NCBI GenBank assembly: GCA_021613375.1
Contig: CM038718.1
Span: 39,711,921-39,775,920 of the forward strand
DNA from: Megaleporinus macrocephalus
Taxonomy: Eukaryota > Chordata > Actinopteri > Characiformes > Anostomidae
Reading direction: 5' to 3'
Length of the DNA: 64,000 nt
Shown here in pieces: positions 1 through 12,998 of this stretch (positions are counted from its first letter, which is position 1; each line of letters opens with the position of its first letter). The position numbers were made by a program, and so were the translations under genes. The notes beneath the pieces are model-generated. The model was not told the origin of the DNA. It was given only the letters and a program-made list of their open reading frames with translations, and searched no databases.

Positions 1-219
1 GAGAGAGAGAGTGAGGGAGAGAGAGAGGATGAGAGAGAAGAGAGAAAGAGGAGAGAGAGGAGAGAGGGAGAGGAGTGAGGGCAGAGGTGAGAGAGGGAGA
101 GAGAGATGGGAAGAAGAGAGAGAGAGAGAGAGAGGGAGAGGAGAGAGAGAGAGAGTAGAGAGAGAGTGATTAGAGAGAGAGAGAGAGAGAGAGGAAGAGA
201 GTGAGAGAGACGAGAGAGT
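1..219. repeat. (GA)n microsatellite, imperfect
   Basis: Purine-only DNA dominated by GAGAGA with G and A interruptions. It begins at the window edge, so its true length is unknown. Confidence 0.9.
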
Positions 220-486
220 GGGATGGATTGTGACAGTGATGTGGGGGGGGGGGGTTACCAGAGGCTGTGAGGTGTTCTCCTCGTGGACTCTCGTGTTCCT
301 CTCACACAGCAGGTCTGCAGGAAAACCCGGCTGAATCAGCACTTCCTGTTTGTTATTTAATGAAAATCAAGCGAGGAATATATGATTCAGCCGCCGCGCT
401 ACGCTAGGTATCCGGACAGCCTCTGCTCAGCTGAGCTCAACCACCTTCAGATGTTCTGAGCAACGTTATCAGCTACTGAACACCCT
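220..486. other. Non-repetitive intronic stretch, no gene
   Basis: A G12 run at 243-254 is followed by mixed-composition DNA without an open frame of note. I see no exon signals or repeats in it. Confidence 0.4.
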
Positions 487-660
487 CCTCGGCCACTTTA
501 TCGGAAACCCCTGCTGTACAGCTACAGCCTGTAGACGAAGTGCTCCTCAACTTCTTCATCTTCAGGACTCACCTGTACAGGTAGCTTCTCTCTCACAACA
601 CACCTTCCTGTGATATATAGTCACAAAGTGGGTGTTTCTAATAAAGTGTCCAGTTAGTGG
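487..660. mobile_element. MITE-like element with GGCCACTTTAT ends
   Basis: The left end reads CGGCCACTTTATCGGAAACC and the right end is its inverted match, GGTGTTTCTAATAAAGTG then TCCAGTTAGTGG. About 120 bases without coding capacity separate them. A second copy lies at 63835-64000. No transposase is present, so this is a small non-autonomous DNA element. Its superfamily is not assigned. The right end continues directly into the 42-bp minisatellite. Confidence 0.55.
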
Positions 661-2935
661 AAGGGCAAAGTAGGTGTTTCCAGTAAAGTGGCCAGTTAGT
701 GGAAGTATAAGGTGAGTGTTTCTAATAAAGTGGTCAGTTAGTGGAAGTATAAGGTTGGTGTTTCTAACATAGCGGCTGGTTAGTGGAAGTACAGGGTGTG
801 TGTTTCTAATAAGGTACAGTTAGTGGGAAGGGCAAGAGTAGGTGTTTCCTGTAAAGGTGGCCAGTTAGTGGATGTATAAGGTGGGTGTTTCTAATATAGT
901 GGTCTGTTAAGTGGAAGTATAAGGTGAGTGTTTCTAATAAAGTGGTCAGTTAGTGGAAGTTAGAGGGGGGTGTTTTAATAAAGTGGTCAGGTTGTTTAGT
1001 GGAAGTATAAGTGGGTGTTTCTAATAATTACGTGTGTCAGTTTGCTGGAAGTATAAGATTTTAGAGTGTGTGTTTCTAATAAAGTGGTCAGTTTAGTTGA
1101 AGTAGAATGGTGTTGTTTCTAATAAAGTGGTCGTTTGTGGAGAGTGAAGGTGGGTGTGTTTTCTAATAAGTTGTCCAGTGAGTGGGAAGGGCCAAAGTAG
1201 GTGTTTTGTTTCCAGTTAAGGGGCCAGTAGTGGAGTATAAGGTGGGTGTTTTCTATTAAATGTGGTCAGTTTGTGGAAGTATAGGTGTGTTTGTTTCTAA
1301 TAAGTGTCCAGTTAGTGGAAGTACATAAGGTGGTGTTGTTTACTAATAAAGTGGTCATGTTAGTGGAAGGGATAAGTAGTGTGTTTCCAGTTCAAAGTGG
1401 CCAGTTAGTAGGAAGTAATAAGGTGGGTGTTTTCTAATAATAGTGGTCCAGTATAGTGGACGTCATAATGTGTGTGTTTGCCATAAAGTGGCCAGATAGT
1501 GGAAGATAGAAGGTGGGTGTTTCTAATTAAAAGTGATCTGTTAGTGGAAGTTATAAAGGTGTTGTGTTTCTAGTATAGTGGTCATTAGTGGATGTAGGAC
1601 AGGTGTCGTGTTTCTAATAAATAGTGGTCAGTTAGTGGTGAGTAAGGTAAAGGTGGGTGTTTCTAATCACATGGTGGTCAGATAGTGGATAAGTTAGTAA
1701 GGTGGTGAGTTTTCTAATTTAAAGTGGTCAGTTAGTGGAAGTATTTGAGAGGTGGGTGTGTTTCGTAATAAAGTGGTCAGTTTAAGTCGAAGTTTAAAGA
1801 AGTGTGTGTTTCTAATAAAGTGGTCAGTTAGTGGGAGGTACGAAGGTGGCGGTGTATCTAATACAGTGATCAGATAGATGGAGAGTTAGAAGGTGTGTGT
1901 GTTTCTAATAAAGTGGGACAGTTTAGTGGAGTTATGTATAAGGTGTGTGTTTTCTATATAAAGGTGGTCAGGTTAAGTGGAAGTTATTAGGTGGGTGTTT
2001 CTAAATTATAAGGTGGACAGTTAGTGGAAGTATGAGGTGCGTTGTTTCAAATAAAGTGGTCAGTTTAAGTGGAAGTATAAGGTGTGTGTTTCTAATAAAG
2101 TGGACAGTTAGTGGAAGTAGAAGGTGTAGTAGTTTCTAATAATGTTCAGTTAGTGGAAGTAGAAGGTGCGTGTTTCTAAAAAGTGGTCAGTTAGTGAAGG
2201 ATAAAGTGTTGTTTTCTAAAAAGTGGTCAGTTAGTGGAAGTATAAGGTGTGTGTTATCTAGTCAAGTGGTCAGTTAGTGGAAAGTATAAGGTGAGTGTTT
2301 CTAATAAAGTGGTCAGTTTCGTGGAAGTAGAAGGTTGAGTGTTTCTAACAAAAGTGGTCAGTCAGTGAAGTATAAGGTGAGTGTTTTCTATAAAGTGTCA
2401 GTTTAGTGGAAGTATAAGGTGTGTGTTTTCTAATAAAGTGGGTCAGTTAGTGGAAGTATAAGGTTGTGTGTTTTCTAATAAAAGTGGTCAGATTAGTTGG
2501 AGTATAAGGTGGGTTGTGTTTTTCTAAATAAAGTGGTCATGTTAGTGGAAGTAACAAGGTTGAGTGTTTCTCATAATAAGTGGTCAGTTAGTGGAAGTAT
2601 AAAGGTGTGTGTTTCTAATAAAGTGGTCAGTTTAGTGGAAGTATAAGGTGGGTGTTGTTCTAATAAAGTGGTCAGTTAGAGGAAGGTATAAGGTGTGTGG
2701 TTTTCTAATATATACTCGTTGGTCAGTTAGTGGAAGATAATATATACGGGTTGTGTTTCTTCTAATAAAGTGGTCAGTTAATGGAATGGTATAAGGTGGG
2801 TGTTTATTTATTCCTTAAACTAAAAAGTGGTCAGTTAGTGGAAGTATAAAGGGTTGGTGTTGCTACACATAGCGGTCAGGGTTAGTGGATAGTACAGGGC
2901 TGTTGTGGTATTCTAATAAAGTGACAGTACCGAAG
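628..2935. repeat. 42-bp minisatellite derived from the MITE end
   Basis: About 50 units contain GTGTTTCTAATAAAGTGG, a short spacer with CAGTTAGTGGAAG, and TATAAGGTGG. The first units, to about 830, keep a regular 42-bp period. Later units carry many single-base insertions and deletions, often in homopolymers, so the period drifts. Three clean units of the same repeat lie in reverse at 49836-49965. Confidence 0.9.
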
Positions 2936-3480
2936 CAGGAGTGAGTATTAGTAATTAAGGGGGTATTTAATCTGAGGTAATAAACAGATCTGGCTGGTCA
3001 GGTGTGCGTGCTGATGGGAGTGAGCAGGTATTAATGTGCTGCTGGAGCGTTTGAGCCCACGCGTCTCGTACAGAGGGAAATGAATGAGCCGGCCTGGAGA
3101 AGCCCCCGCGCTGCATTTCAGCACATTAGCGCAGGTCTGCCTTCACATTCACTCCGACAGCCTCACAGCCCCAGATCAAAGCCCAGCTTCCCTTCTGAGG
3201 CGCGGCCAGGTCACCATATGGATCACGATCAGACCGGATTATCTGAGAAAAGGCCATCGGATCCAGCTCGGAGGTCAGACGGAGCTGCAGATCATCTCCG
3301 CTTCTTTTGTTGCTTGTGATTATTTCATCTTATATTTAGAGATTTAAGACGGAATTAGAGATCAAAACCTCTCAGACCTGGAAATCCTACATCACTCATC
3401 ACCGCTACCTGTCCGTCAGCTCCGTCTCCTCTCACCGCTAATCCACACACGCCTCCCCGTCTCTCCACAGCACACTCCAT
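2936..3480. other. Non-repetitive block, possible regulatory DNA
   Basis: Mixed-composition sequence between two repeat arrays. Short overlapping open frames of 79 and 87 codons at 3080-3347 look fortuitous: no known domain, and no splice-site framing. It contains ATTAATG and CATTAG-type homeodomain cores. Conservation is not known. Confidence 0.3.
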
Positions 3481-3497
3481 ACAAACAGACACAGAGC

Positions 3498-3541
<44 letters not shown>

Positions 3542-4684
3542 AAGAGAGAGAGAGAGAGAAAGGAAGAATGAAAGAGAGGAGAAAGGAGGACACTATGTGT
3601 GTGTGAGATAGAGAGAGTATGTGTGAGAGAGAGTGTGAGTGTGAAAGAGAGAGTGTGTGAGAGAGAGAGTGTAAGTGAGAGAGAGTGGTGGAGAAAGTGT
3701 GTAAGGGGTAGTGTCAGAGACAGTGTGTGTGTGAGACAGTGTGTGAGAGAGAGAGTGTGTGTGAGAGAGTGTGTGAGAGAGAGAGTGTGTGTGTGTAAGA
3801 GTGAGAGAGAGTGTGTGTGAGAGAGAGTGTGAGAGTGAGAAAGTGTGAGAGTAAGAGAGATAGTGAGAGAGGGAGTGTGAGTGAGAGAGAGAGAGTGTGT
3901 GTGTGTGTTGTTCGTGTGTGGTGTGTGTGTGTGTAAGAGTGAGACGAGAGTGTAGTGGGAGGAGAGAGTGTTTTATGTCGGAGAGGGAGGGTGTGAGTGT
4001 GAGATGTGAGGAGAAAGGGTGAGAGTAAGAGAGATAGTGAGAGAGGGAGTGTGAAGTGATGAGAGAGGAGAGTGTGTGTGTTGTGTTATGTGTGTGTGGT
4101 GTAAGAGTTTGTGAGAGATGAGTGGTGTGTGAGACAGAGTGTCAGAGAGAGTGTGTGTAAGAGAGTGTGTGTGAGAGTGAGAGTGTGAGAGTGAGAAAGT
4201 GTGAGAGTAAGAGAGATAGTGAGAGAGAGGGAGGTGTGGTGAGGAGGAGAGTGAGAAGAGGAGAGTCGAGAGGATACAGAAAACAGTTGCAGGAGAGGGA
4301 AAGAAAAGGGAAAGAAAGAGAGAGTGAGGGGAAGAAAGGAAGAATGAAAGAGAGGGAGAGAGGAGAAAAGAGGACACAGACAGATGCTGGAGAGAAAGAC
4401 AGAGGAGAAGAAAGACAAAGAGAGGAGAAAGAGAATGGAAAGAAAGAATAGGGGGAAACAAAGAAAAAAAGAGGAGAGAAACAGAGAGAGTAAAAAAGAA
4501 GAGACAAAAAAAAGAGAAAAAAGAGACTACGAGGGAGAAAAAGAGGTCTGGAGGGGAATAGAGAGATACAGAGAGAGGAGAATGAGAGAGAATGGAAGAG
4601 AGACAGACGATTAGCGAGAGAGAGAGAGAGAGAGAGAGAGGAGACCGTACATCGAGATAGAGAGAGGGGGGAGAGAGAAGAGAT

Positions 4685-4719
<35 letters not shown>

Positions 4720-4720
4720 T

Positions 4721-4753
<33 letters not shown>

Positions 4754-4794
4754 GTAGAGAGAGGGAGAGCAGAGAAGAGAGAGAGAGACAGAGC

Positions 4795-4825
<31 letters not shown>

Positions 4826-5097
4826 AGAGACAGGGAGAGAGAGAGAGAGAGGAGAGAGAGGAGAGGAGAGAGATGCAGAGAGAGAGAGAGAGAGAGGAAG
4901 AGAGAGAGACAGAGGGAGAGAGAGAGGGAGAGGCAGAGAGAGTAGAGAGAGATGGAGAGGAGAGAGGAGAGAGGCAGAGGGAAGAGACAGAGAGGAGAGT
5001 GCGAGGGAGGAGAGAGGAGACGCAGAGAGAGAGGAGAGACGGGAGGGGAGAGAGAGAGAGGTAGAGAGAGAGGAGAGAGAGGGAGGGAGAGAAGTCA

Positions 5098-5132
<35 letters not shown>

Positions 5133-5594
5133 GAGGAGATGTTGAGAGAGAAGAGAGGAGAGAGAGAGAGGAGATGAGAGAGAGAGAGAGAGAGTGAGAG
5201 GAGAGAGAGAGGAGAGAGAGAGAGGGAGAGAGAGCGAGACAGAGAGAGGGAGAGAAGAGCGGAGAGAGACAGAGAGAGAGAGATGCGAGGCAGAGACAGA
5301 GAGAGTAGAGAGAGGGGAGACGATGAGAGAGGTAGCAGAGGTGTGAAGTGGAGGAGAGCAGGAGAGAGAGAGGAGGGGAGAGAGAGCGGGAGAGAGAGAG
5401 AGATTAGGATAGAGAGAGTGAGAGAGGAGAGAGATAGATAGAGAGTGGTTCCAGATGAGAGAGGAGAGAGAGGGGTGGAGAAGAGAGAGAGAGAGAGGGT
5501 GAGAGTGTGAGGAGAGAGAGAGAAAGAGAGAGGAGAGAGAGAGGGAGAGACAGGAGAAGGACGCGTAGAGAGAGGAGGACGGGAGAGAGAGAGG

Positions 5595-5625
<31 letters not shown>

Positions 5626-5830
5626 AGTCAGGGGTGAGAGAGAGGGAGAGAGAGAGGGAGAGACAGAGAGGATGAGAAGAGAGAGAGGAGAGATAGAGGG
5701 AGAGAGGAAGGAGCGGAGAGAGATTGGAGGAGAGGAGAGATGAGAGGGAAGAGAGAGAGAGGGGAGGACTGAGAGGAACGATGAGAGAGAGATGAGGAGA
5801 GGAGAGAGAGAGAGAGAGAGTCAGGGTGAG
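3481..5830. repeat. Purine-rich GA/GT microsatellite region
   Basis: About 2.3 kb is dominated by GAGAGA, with GTGTGAGAGA at 3595-4220 and AAGAGAAAG-type DNA at 4260-4620. Open frames on both strands (Arg/Glu-rich on plus, Ser/Leu/Phe-rich on minus) come from the composition and are not genes. Irregular breaks in period resemble long-read indel errors. Confidence 0.9.
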
Positions 5831-6057
5831 AGAGTGAAGGAGTATGGGAGCTTATCGAAATCCTGCCTCTATAATCCGTGTCCCGGCTTTTACGGAGCAC
5901 AGCCACCCGGAGAGTCCAACATGTGTTTAGAGGAGCCATTCCAGAACGGCTTTACACACCTTATCTCCAAACACACTCACACTGGAGGAGGAGGGGGGCA
6001 GGGGGCGGGGGGACGGGTGTCAATCACAAACAGTCCCATCACATCACTCCTACACAA

Positions 6058-6060
<3 letters not shown>
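5831..6060. other. Short non-repetitive stretch, no gene
   Basis: Single-copy-looking DNA with a G-rich segment near 5985-6018. Open frames running into the poly-C tract give a polyproline tail and are not believable as coding. Confidence 0.35.
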
Positions 6061-6109
<49 letters not shown>

Positions 6110-6121
6110 ACCCCCCCCCCC
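6061..6121. repeat. Poly-C tract (C49, A, C11)
   Basis: A near-perfect cytosine homopolymer of about 60 bases. The complementary strand is poly-G and could form G-quadruplexes. Its exact length is likely uncertain in any assembly. Confidence 0.9.
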
Positions 6122-6174
6122 AATCAAATACGCCCCCATTTCAGGAGATACAGTATACACTGTAAACAACAACT

Positions 6175-6872
6175 GGCTATGGTGTTTACAGTGGTGGTGA
6201 TGGTGTTTACAGTGGTGGGGGTGGTGAGTACAGTGGTGGTGTTGAGTATACAGTGGTGGTGATTGATTTTATAGTGGTGGTGATGGTGTTTACGAGTGGT
6301 GGGGATGGGTGTTTTCAGTGGTGGGGATGGTGTGTCAGTGGGGGTTATGGTGTTTACAGTGGTCGGTGATGGTGTTTATAGTGGTGGTGATGGTGTTTTA
6401 CAGTGGTTTGGTCGTGGTGTTTACAGTGGTGGATGATGAGGTTTATAGTGGTGGTGTGGTGTTTTCGGTGGTGGTGATGGTGGTGTTTACAGTGGTGGTG
6501 TGGTGTTTACCAGTGGTGGTGATGGTGTTTACAGTGGTGGTGTTGAGTTTACAAGTGGTGTGGTGATGTTTACAGTGGGTTCGTGCTGTGGTTTGATGGT
6601 TTGTTGTTTACGTGGTTTGGTGATGGTGTTTACAGTGGTGGGGTGGTACTGGGTGTCTTACTAGTGGTGGTGGTTATGGTGTTTTACAGTGGTGGTGTTG
6701 ATGTTTACAGTGGTGGTGTTGTTGTTCTATCAGTGGTGGTGTGATGGTTTTAGTGTGTACAGTGGTGGTGGTTTATGGTGTTTACAGTGGTGGTCGGTGA
6801 TGGTGTTTACAGTGGTGGTGTTGATGTTTACAGTGGTGGTGCTGATGGTGTTTACAGTGGTGGTGATGGTGT
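6175..6872. repeat. 21-bp minisatellite, GTTTACAGTGGTGGTG type
   Basis: About 33 units have the core GTGTTTACAGTGGTGGTGAT with many small indels. It is the reverse complement of the cleaner array at 16508-17294. Val-rich open frames are repeat artefacts. Confidence 0.9.
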
Positions 6873-7920
6873 TTGTAAATGGTACTATATAATAAATGTT
6901 ATATATGTGCATATTTAGGTATTTAACAGTATTAATTAATTAAATTCCAATTTGGTCAATTTTTATTTTTCTGTTTATTTTTCTGACAGTTTATTTTTCT
7001 AAAAGTGTATTTATATATATATATATATATATACATACACACACACTTTTATTGGTCATAAAAATATATATATACTAAATTTCTCTTTTGTCTAAACCAC
7101 AGCTGGACAGGTTCGTCAACCAATACATCACTAGTTTCACAGACCTGTGAGATAATGAGGAATGTCGGCCACCTGACGGAGTTACAGCAGTACTGAGTTT
7201 ACCGACCCTGCCCGCCGCACACAACCATACACTCCGCCAGTCATAGCCCTCAGACCCAACCTAACGACTAGCACCGCGGCTAATAGCGGCTTACGGCACC
7301 CACGGGAGCCGAGGAGGAACCTCTGAGGTCGAGAAGATCCACGATGAAAGCCAATAAACTTCTGCTCATACAAGGCCATAAACACCGGACCCGGCCTCCA
7401 GCACTGCAGGAGAACGCTTTAGCTTAGCGCAGCTGGAGAACCCATCATCACCCACCCCGTAACTCACGCTATGTATATTAGCAGGCGCATCTACTGGGCT
7501 AGTAAACGTGTCTTCTCTGACGGGTGTCCTGTTACGGACCCCTGAGGTAAAGTTACTCGCCAATTCCATTTATGTACTGTGAGATCACAAGTGGAAAAAG
7601 TACCCATAAGCCCCGGCTCAGTAGGAAAAGAGCCAGAACGACGCAGCTGCTAAATTGAAATACAGGCTGCGGAGGAAAAACGTTTCGAATCGAAATCTGA
7701 GCTGGATAAAGAAATAAATTAACCCCTAAATGCACACCTCGGCCCCAGTCTCGCCCATCAGTCATCTGCTCAGTCATTTATCCTTTCAGTCAATCGTACG
7801 ACATCAACTGATTTCAACTGATCCACTCAAATCTATACATTTAAAATAAATTAGACTGGAGATAAGACAGTACAGACTCGACTCTGTGGTGAAATCACTG
7901 CATGGACTCTGGAACACTTC
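6873..7920. other. Mostly non-repetitive intronic DNA, no gene
   Basis: AT-rich to about 7090 with a short (TA)n/(CA)n at 7014-7046, then mixed-composition DNA to 7920. Minus-strand open frames of 67-74 codons show no recognisable domain or splice framing. Part of 7100-7760 could be regulatory. Confidence 0.35.
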
Positions 7921-8425
7921 CCAATAGAGGGACCGATATGAGCCCATACAATACATATCACGATATTTTATGGTATTTTTTGTTATATAACGATACTCCT
8001 AGGTGATATGACAGACCACAATGAATTATATTTCAAGAATACACTACTGTGCAAACAAAATGAAAATTAAATTTTATTATTGCATACAATATGATATGGC
8101 ACACCCCTAAGTGAGGTGATATTAAAAATAGAAATTTTCATCACGATATGGTACCAGTACGTCAATGATCCAGGAAAGTACAAGATAATAAATAAAGCAC
8201 TCCAAATGTCTCCACATATTCCAGGACGTGAAGTAAAAGTGAAGCGAAACTGGAGATAAAATCTCGTACTGTAGTAAATATCTACTGGGAAAAGAGAAAA
8301 GTGTGAATTTATTTAATTTAGATAAATAACAGTAAAAGTAGTAACCTGGTGTGATAAACTTAGTGATGGGAGATACTGGGTGTGATATTTCAGGGTATAT
8401 ATATCGATTCACCATATTAAAATCT
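7921..8425. repeat. AT-rich dispersed repeat with CACGATAT motifs
   Basis: Several copies of (T)CACGATAT and GATATG occur in both orientations (for example near 7928, 7957, 8087 and 8140). The ends are roughly inverted. This resembles degenerate hAT-like non-autonomous elements of fish, but I could not define clean termini or a target duplication. Confidence 0.3.
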
Positions 8426-8699
8426 TGTTGATGATATTATTGTGTATGATAATGATATGACACCACAACAATTCCCAACCATCACCCTGGTTCGTCACAG
8501 ACTTCCAGACACGATCAAGCAAAGAAGCACCCATGATAATAAGCAGAGTCCAGAAACAGTGCTGCCGACCTTTCTATCTGGGCCAGAGCATCAGTTGATA
8601 TATATGGGGTGGCATTTAAGTAGCAACAAGGTCCTGGGTGACTTGTGTGTTCCCGTAATGCTGGATGGTAATATATGGGATTTTGGCGCACACATGTGC
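8426..8699 (+). other. Unassigned stretch with an 86-codon open frame
   Basis: An open frame at 8442-8702 has no recognisable domain and no splice context. It abuts dispersed repeat copies on both sides, so it may be part of an old transposon. I do not call it a gene. Confidence 0.2.
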
Positions 8700-9090
8700 T
8701 AGCCTCTAGATGACGTCTTTTGTCTGGGAAGCTCTCATCAATTGAATCTCATGAAGTTTATTTTTTCCCATAGAAAATGAATAGGATGGGAAAAGTGCAT
8801 GCCAAGCTATTAAACTTCTGCCTGTGACCGACAGACCACTGTTTCACATACACTGACTCAGGGCGGGGCGTCCATTGACTGCAGTGTTGGTTTTACCACC
8901 TGCACGTCGACCTGTTTTGTCTATTTTTTCCCATCCCTCCTTTTTTTCATAGAGTCCCATATCATTTTCAAGCACAGCCCAACATCACAGTTTCATTTAA
9001 CCTACAACCTCCAAACTGCCTGTACTCACTCAGAGCAGAACCCCAAACCCACTGACCCGCACTCCTCTACTCCGTTCCTCACACTGCTTA
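8700..9090. repeat. Dispersed repeat A, copy 1
   Basis: Long stretches match 18480-18800 in the same orientation, including CATACACTGACTCAGGGC, GACTGCAGTGTTGGTTT and CCTACA(A/G)CCTCCAAACTGCC. Shared blocks with moderate divergence mark an old interspersed repeat of at least 350 bp. No coding capacity or terminal structure is visible. Confidence 0.75.
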
Positions 9091-9544
9091 AGCTGAAATG
9101 ATCGTTATCTGACCAAGTATTTCTCTGTTCTCTTGGAGAGAAAGTCTGAGAATGTCTAAGGTTTCTATCTACAGATCTCAGAACAGCACACTCTTAAATA
9201 TTCCATTTTATAAATTTCGCTAAACGAATGACAGAAATTGCAGAAACAGGTCACGAATCACTTTCAGGAACGAGGAAAAGTCTTTTCCCATCAGAAACAG
9301 AGTTCCTAATAACAGTGATGTAATTATATGAATGTTACTGCAATGACTTTGAAACTCTTCCCCGCCGCCTGTCCCACAGCGTTTCACTTCACCACAGGTT
9401 TATTTCACGACGTTCACCTGCACATGTGCTCTAGAAGCTCAACTGTGTTGTTTGACTGAGAGTTCAGTACTCAGAGCTGTACATACCCTGAACCTCCAAC
9501 TCTGTTCTTCAGATACAAATCCTGCTTTTACAGAAGAGGGAGGA
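9091..9544. other. Intronic DNA, nothing recognised
   Basis: Non-repetitive mixed-composition sequence without believable open frames or RNA-gene structure. Confidence 0.4.
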
Positions 9545-12500
9545 TAAAACAGAACATTTACACACTCAACCCACAACACCAACCAGACATTTACACACAA
9601 CCACAACTCCAACCAGCAAACCAGAACATCTACACACCACCACAACACCCAACCAGCAACCACGAACATATTACACACAAACCACAAACACCAACCAGAA
9701 CAATTACACACAACCACAACACCAACCACACATTTACACACCACCCACAGCACCAACCAAGAACATCAACACACCACCACAACACCAACCAGCAACCAGA
9801 AACATCTACACACCAACCACAACACCAACCAAACATATACACAACAACCACTACACCAACGGCAACCTAGAACATCTACACACCACCACAACACACAACC
9901 AGCAACCAAACTTTACACACAACCACAACACAACAGAACATTTACACACAACCACGACACCAACCAGCACCAAACCATTTACACACAACCACAACACCAA
10001 CCAGCAACGAAACATTTACCACAACCAAACAACAACAAACCAGAACATTTTACACACAACCCAACAACAACCAGAACATTTACACACAACCACAACACCA
10101 ACCAGCAACCAGAACATTACACACACCACAACACCAACCAGCACCAGAACATTTACACACAACCACAACACCAACCACAACCAGAACATTACACACACCA
10201 CAATACCAACCAGCAACCAGAAATATTACACACAACCACAACACCAACCAGCAATTACACACAACCACACCAACCAGCAACCAGAACATCTACACACCAC
10301 CACAACACCAACCAGCAACCAGAACATTTACACACAACCACAACACCAACCAGCAACCAGAACATTTACACACAACCACAACACCAACCAGCACCAGAAC
10401 GTTTACACACAACCACCACACCTACCAGAACATTTACACACAACCACAACACCAACCAGCAACCAGAACATTTACACACAACCACAACACCAACCAGAAC
10501 ATTTACACACAACCACAACACCAACCACAACCAGAACATTTACACACAACCACAACACCAACCAGCAACCATAATTTACACACAACCACAACACAACCAG
10601 GACATTTACACACAACCACACACCAACCACAACCAGAACATTTACACACAACCACACCACCAACCAGCAACCAGAACATTTACACACAACCACACCACCA
10701 ACCAGCAACAGAACATTTACACACAACCACAACAACAACCAGAACATTACACACAACCACAACACCAACCAGCAACCAGAACATCTACACACCACCACAA
10801 CACCAACCAGCAACCAGAACATTACACACAACCACACCACCAACCACCAACCAGAACAATTTACACACAACCACAACACAACCAGCACCAGAACATTTAC
10901 ACACAACCACACCACAACCAGCAAACCAGAACATTTACACACAACCACAACACCAACCAGAACAGAACTCAACCACAACACCAACCAGCAACCAGAACTT
11001 ACACACAACCACAACACCAACCAGCAACCAGAACATTTACACACAACCACAACACCAACCAGAAACATTTACACACAACCACAACACCAACCAGCAACCA
11101 GAACATTTACACACAACCAACACCAACCAGCAACCAGAACATTTACACACAACCACAACACAACCAGAACATTTACACACAACCACAACCCAACCAGCAA
11201 CCAGAACATCTACACACCACCACAACACCAACCAGCAACCAGAACATTTACACACAACCACAACACCACCACCAGAACCAGAACATTACACACAACCACA
11301 ACCAACCACAACCAGAATATTACACACAACCACAACACCAACCAGAACATTTACACACAACCACAACACCAACCAGAACATTTACACACACCACAACACC
11401 AACCAGCACCAGAACATTTACACACCAACCACAACACCAACCAGAACATTTACACACAACCACAACACCAAGCCAGCAACCAGAACATTTACACCACAAA
11501 CCACAACACCAACCAGAACATTTACACACAACCACAACACCAACCAGCAACCAGAACATTTACACACAACCACAACACCAACCAGAACATTAACACACAA
11601 CCCACAACAACCAACCAGGCCAACCAGAATCATTTACACACAACCACAACACCAACCAGCAACCAGAATATTTACACACAACCACAACACCAACCAGGAC
11701 ATTTACACACAACCACACCACCAACCAGCAACCAGAACATTTACACACAACCACACCACCAACCAGCAACCAGAACATTTACACACAACCACACCACCAA
11801 CCAGCAACCAGAACATTTACACACAACCACAACAACAACCAGAACATTTTACACACAACCACAACACCACCAGCAACCAGAACATCTACACACAACCACA
11901 AACACCAACCAGAACATTTACACACAACCACAACACCAACCAAGCAACCAGAACATTTACACACAACCACAACACCAACCAGCAACCAGAAAATTTACAC
12001 ACACTCACAACACAACCAGGACATTTACACACAACCACACCACAACAGCAACCAGAACATTTACACACAACCACACCACCAACCAGCAACCAGAACATTT
12101 ACACACAACACACCACCAACAGCAACCAGAACATTTACACACAACCACAACAACAACCAGAACATTTACACACAACCACAACACCCAACAGCAACCAGAA
12201 CATCTACACACCACCCACAACACCAACAGCAACCAGACCATTACACACACCACAACACCAACCACCAACCAGAACATTTACACACAACCACAACACCAAC
12301 CAGCAACCAGAACATTTACACACAACCACACCACCAACCAGCAACCAGAACATTTACACACAACCACAACAACAACCAGAACATTTACACACAACCACAA
12401 CACCAACCAGCAACCAGAACATCTACACACCACCACAACACCAACCAGCAACCAGAACATTTACACACAACCACAACACCAACCAGCAACCAGAACATTT

Positions 12501-12912
12501 ACACACAACCACACACCAACCAGCAACCAGAACATTTACACACAACCACAACACCAACCAGCAACCAGAACATTTACACACAACCACAACACCAACCAGC
12601 AAACCAGAACATTTACACACAACCACAACACCAACCAGCAACCAAACCATTTACACACAACCACAACACCAACAGCAACCAGAACATTTACACACAACCA
12701 CAAACACCAACCAGAACATTTACACACAACCACAACACCAACCAGAACATTTACACACAAACCACAACACCAACAACAGCAACCAGAAACACACAACCAC
12801 AACAACAACCAGAACATTTACACACAACCACAACACCAACCAGCAACCAGAACATTTACACACAACCAGAACATTTACATACAACCACAACACCAACCAG
12901 CAACCAGAACAG
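9545..12912. repeat. 38-bp minisatellite, about 90 units
   Basis: The core ACATTTACACACAACCACAA is followed by CACCAACCAGCAACCAGA. Shorter ~30-bp units lack the GCAACCA part. Missing or extra single bases are frequent, especially before 11000. Cys/Val/Trp-rich minus-strand open frames are repeat artefacts. Confidence 0.95.
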
Positions 12913-12998
12913 TGGTGGAGAAATCCAGCATTCCAGGCTGTGAAGGGAACGTCACCACTTTCAATAATTCCCAACAAACAACCCAACTGTCAGAGCTA

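Noticed and set aside
3080..3347. Two overlapping plus-strand frames of 79 and 87 codons
   Set aside because: Different frames over the same DNA, no domain, inside the presumed antisense intron.
9439..12986. Many Cys/Val/Trp-rich minus-strand frames that resemble small membrane proteins
   Set aside because: Translations of the 38-bp minisatellite, interrupted wherever the array has an indel.
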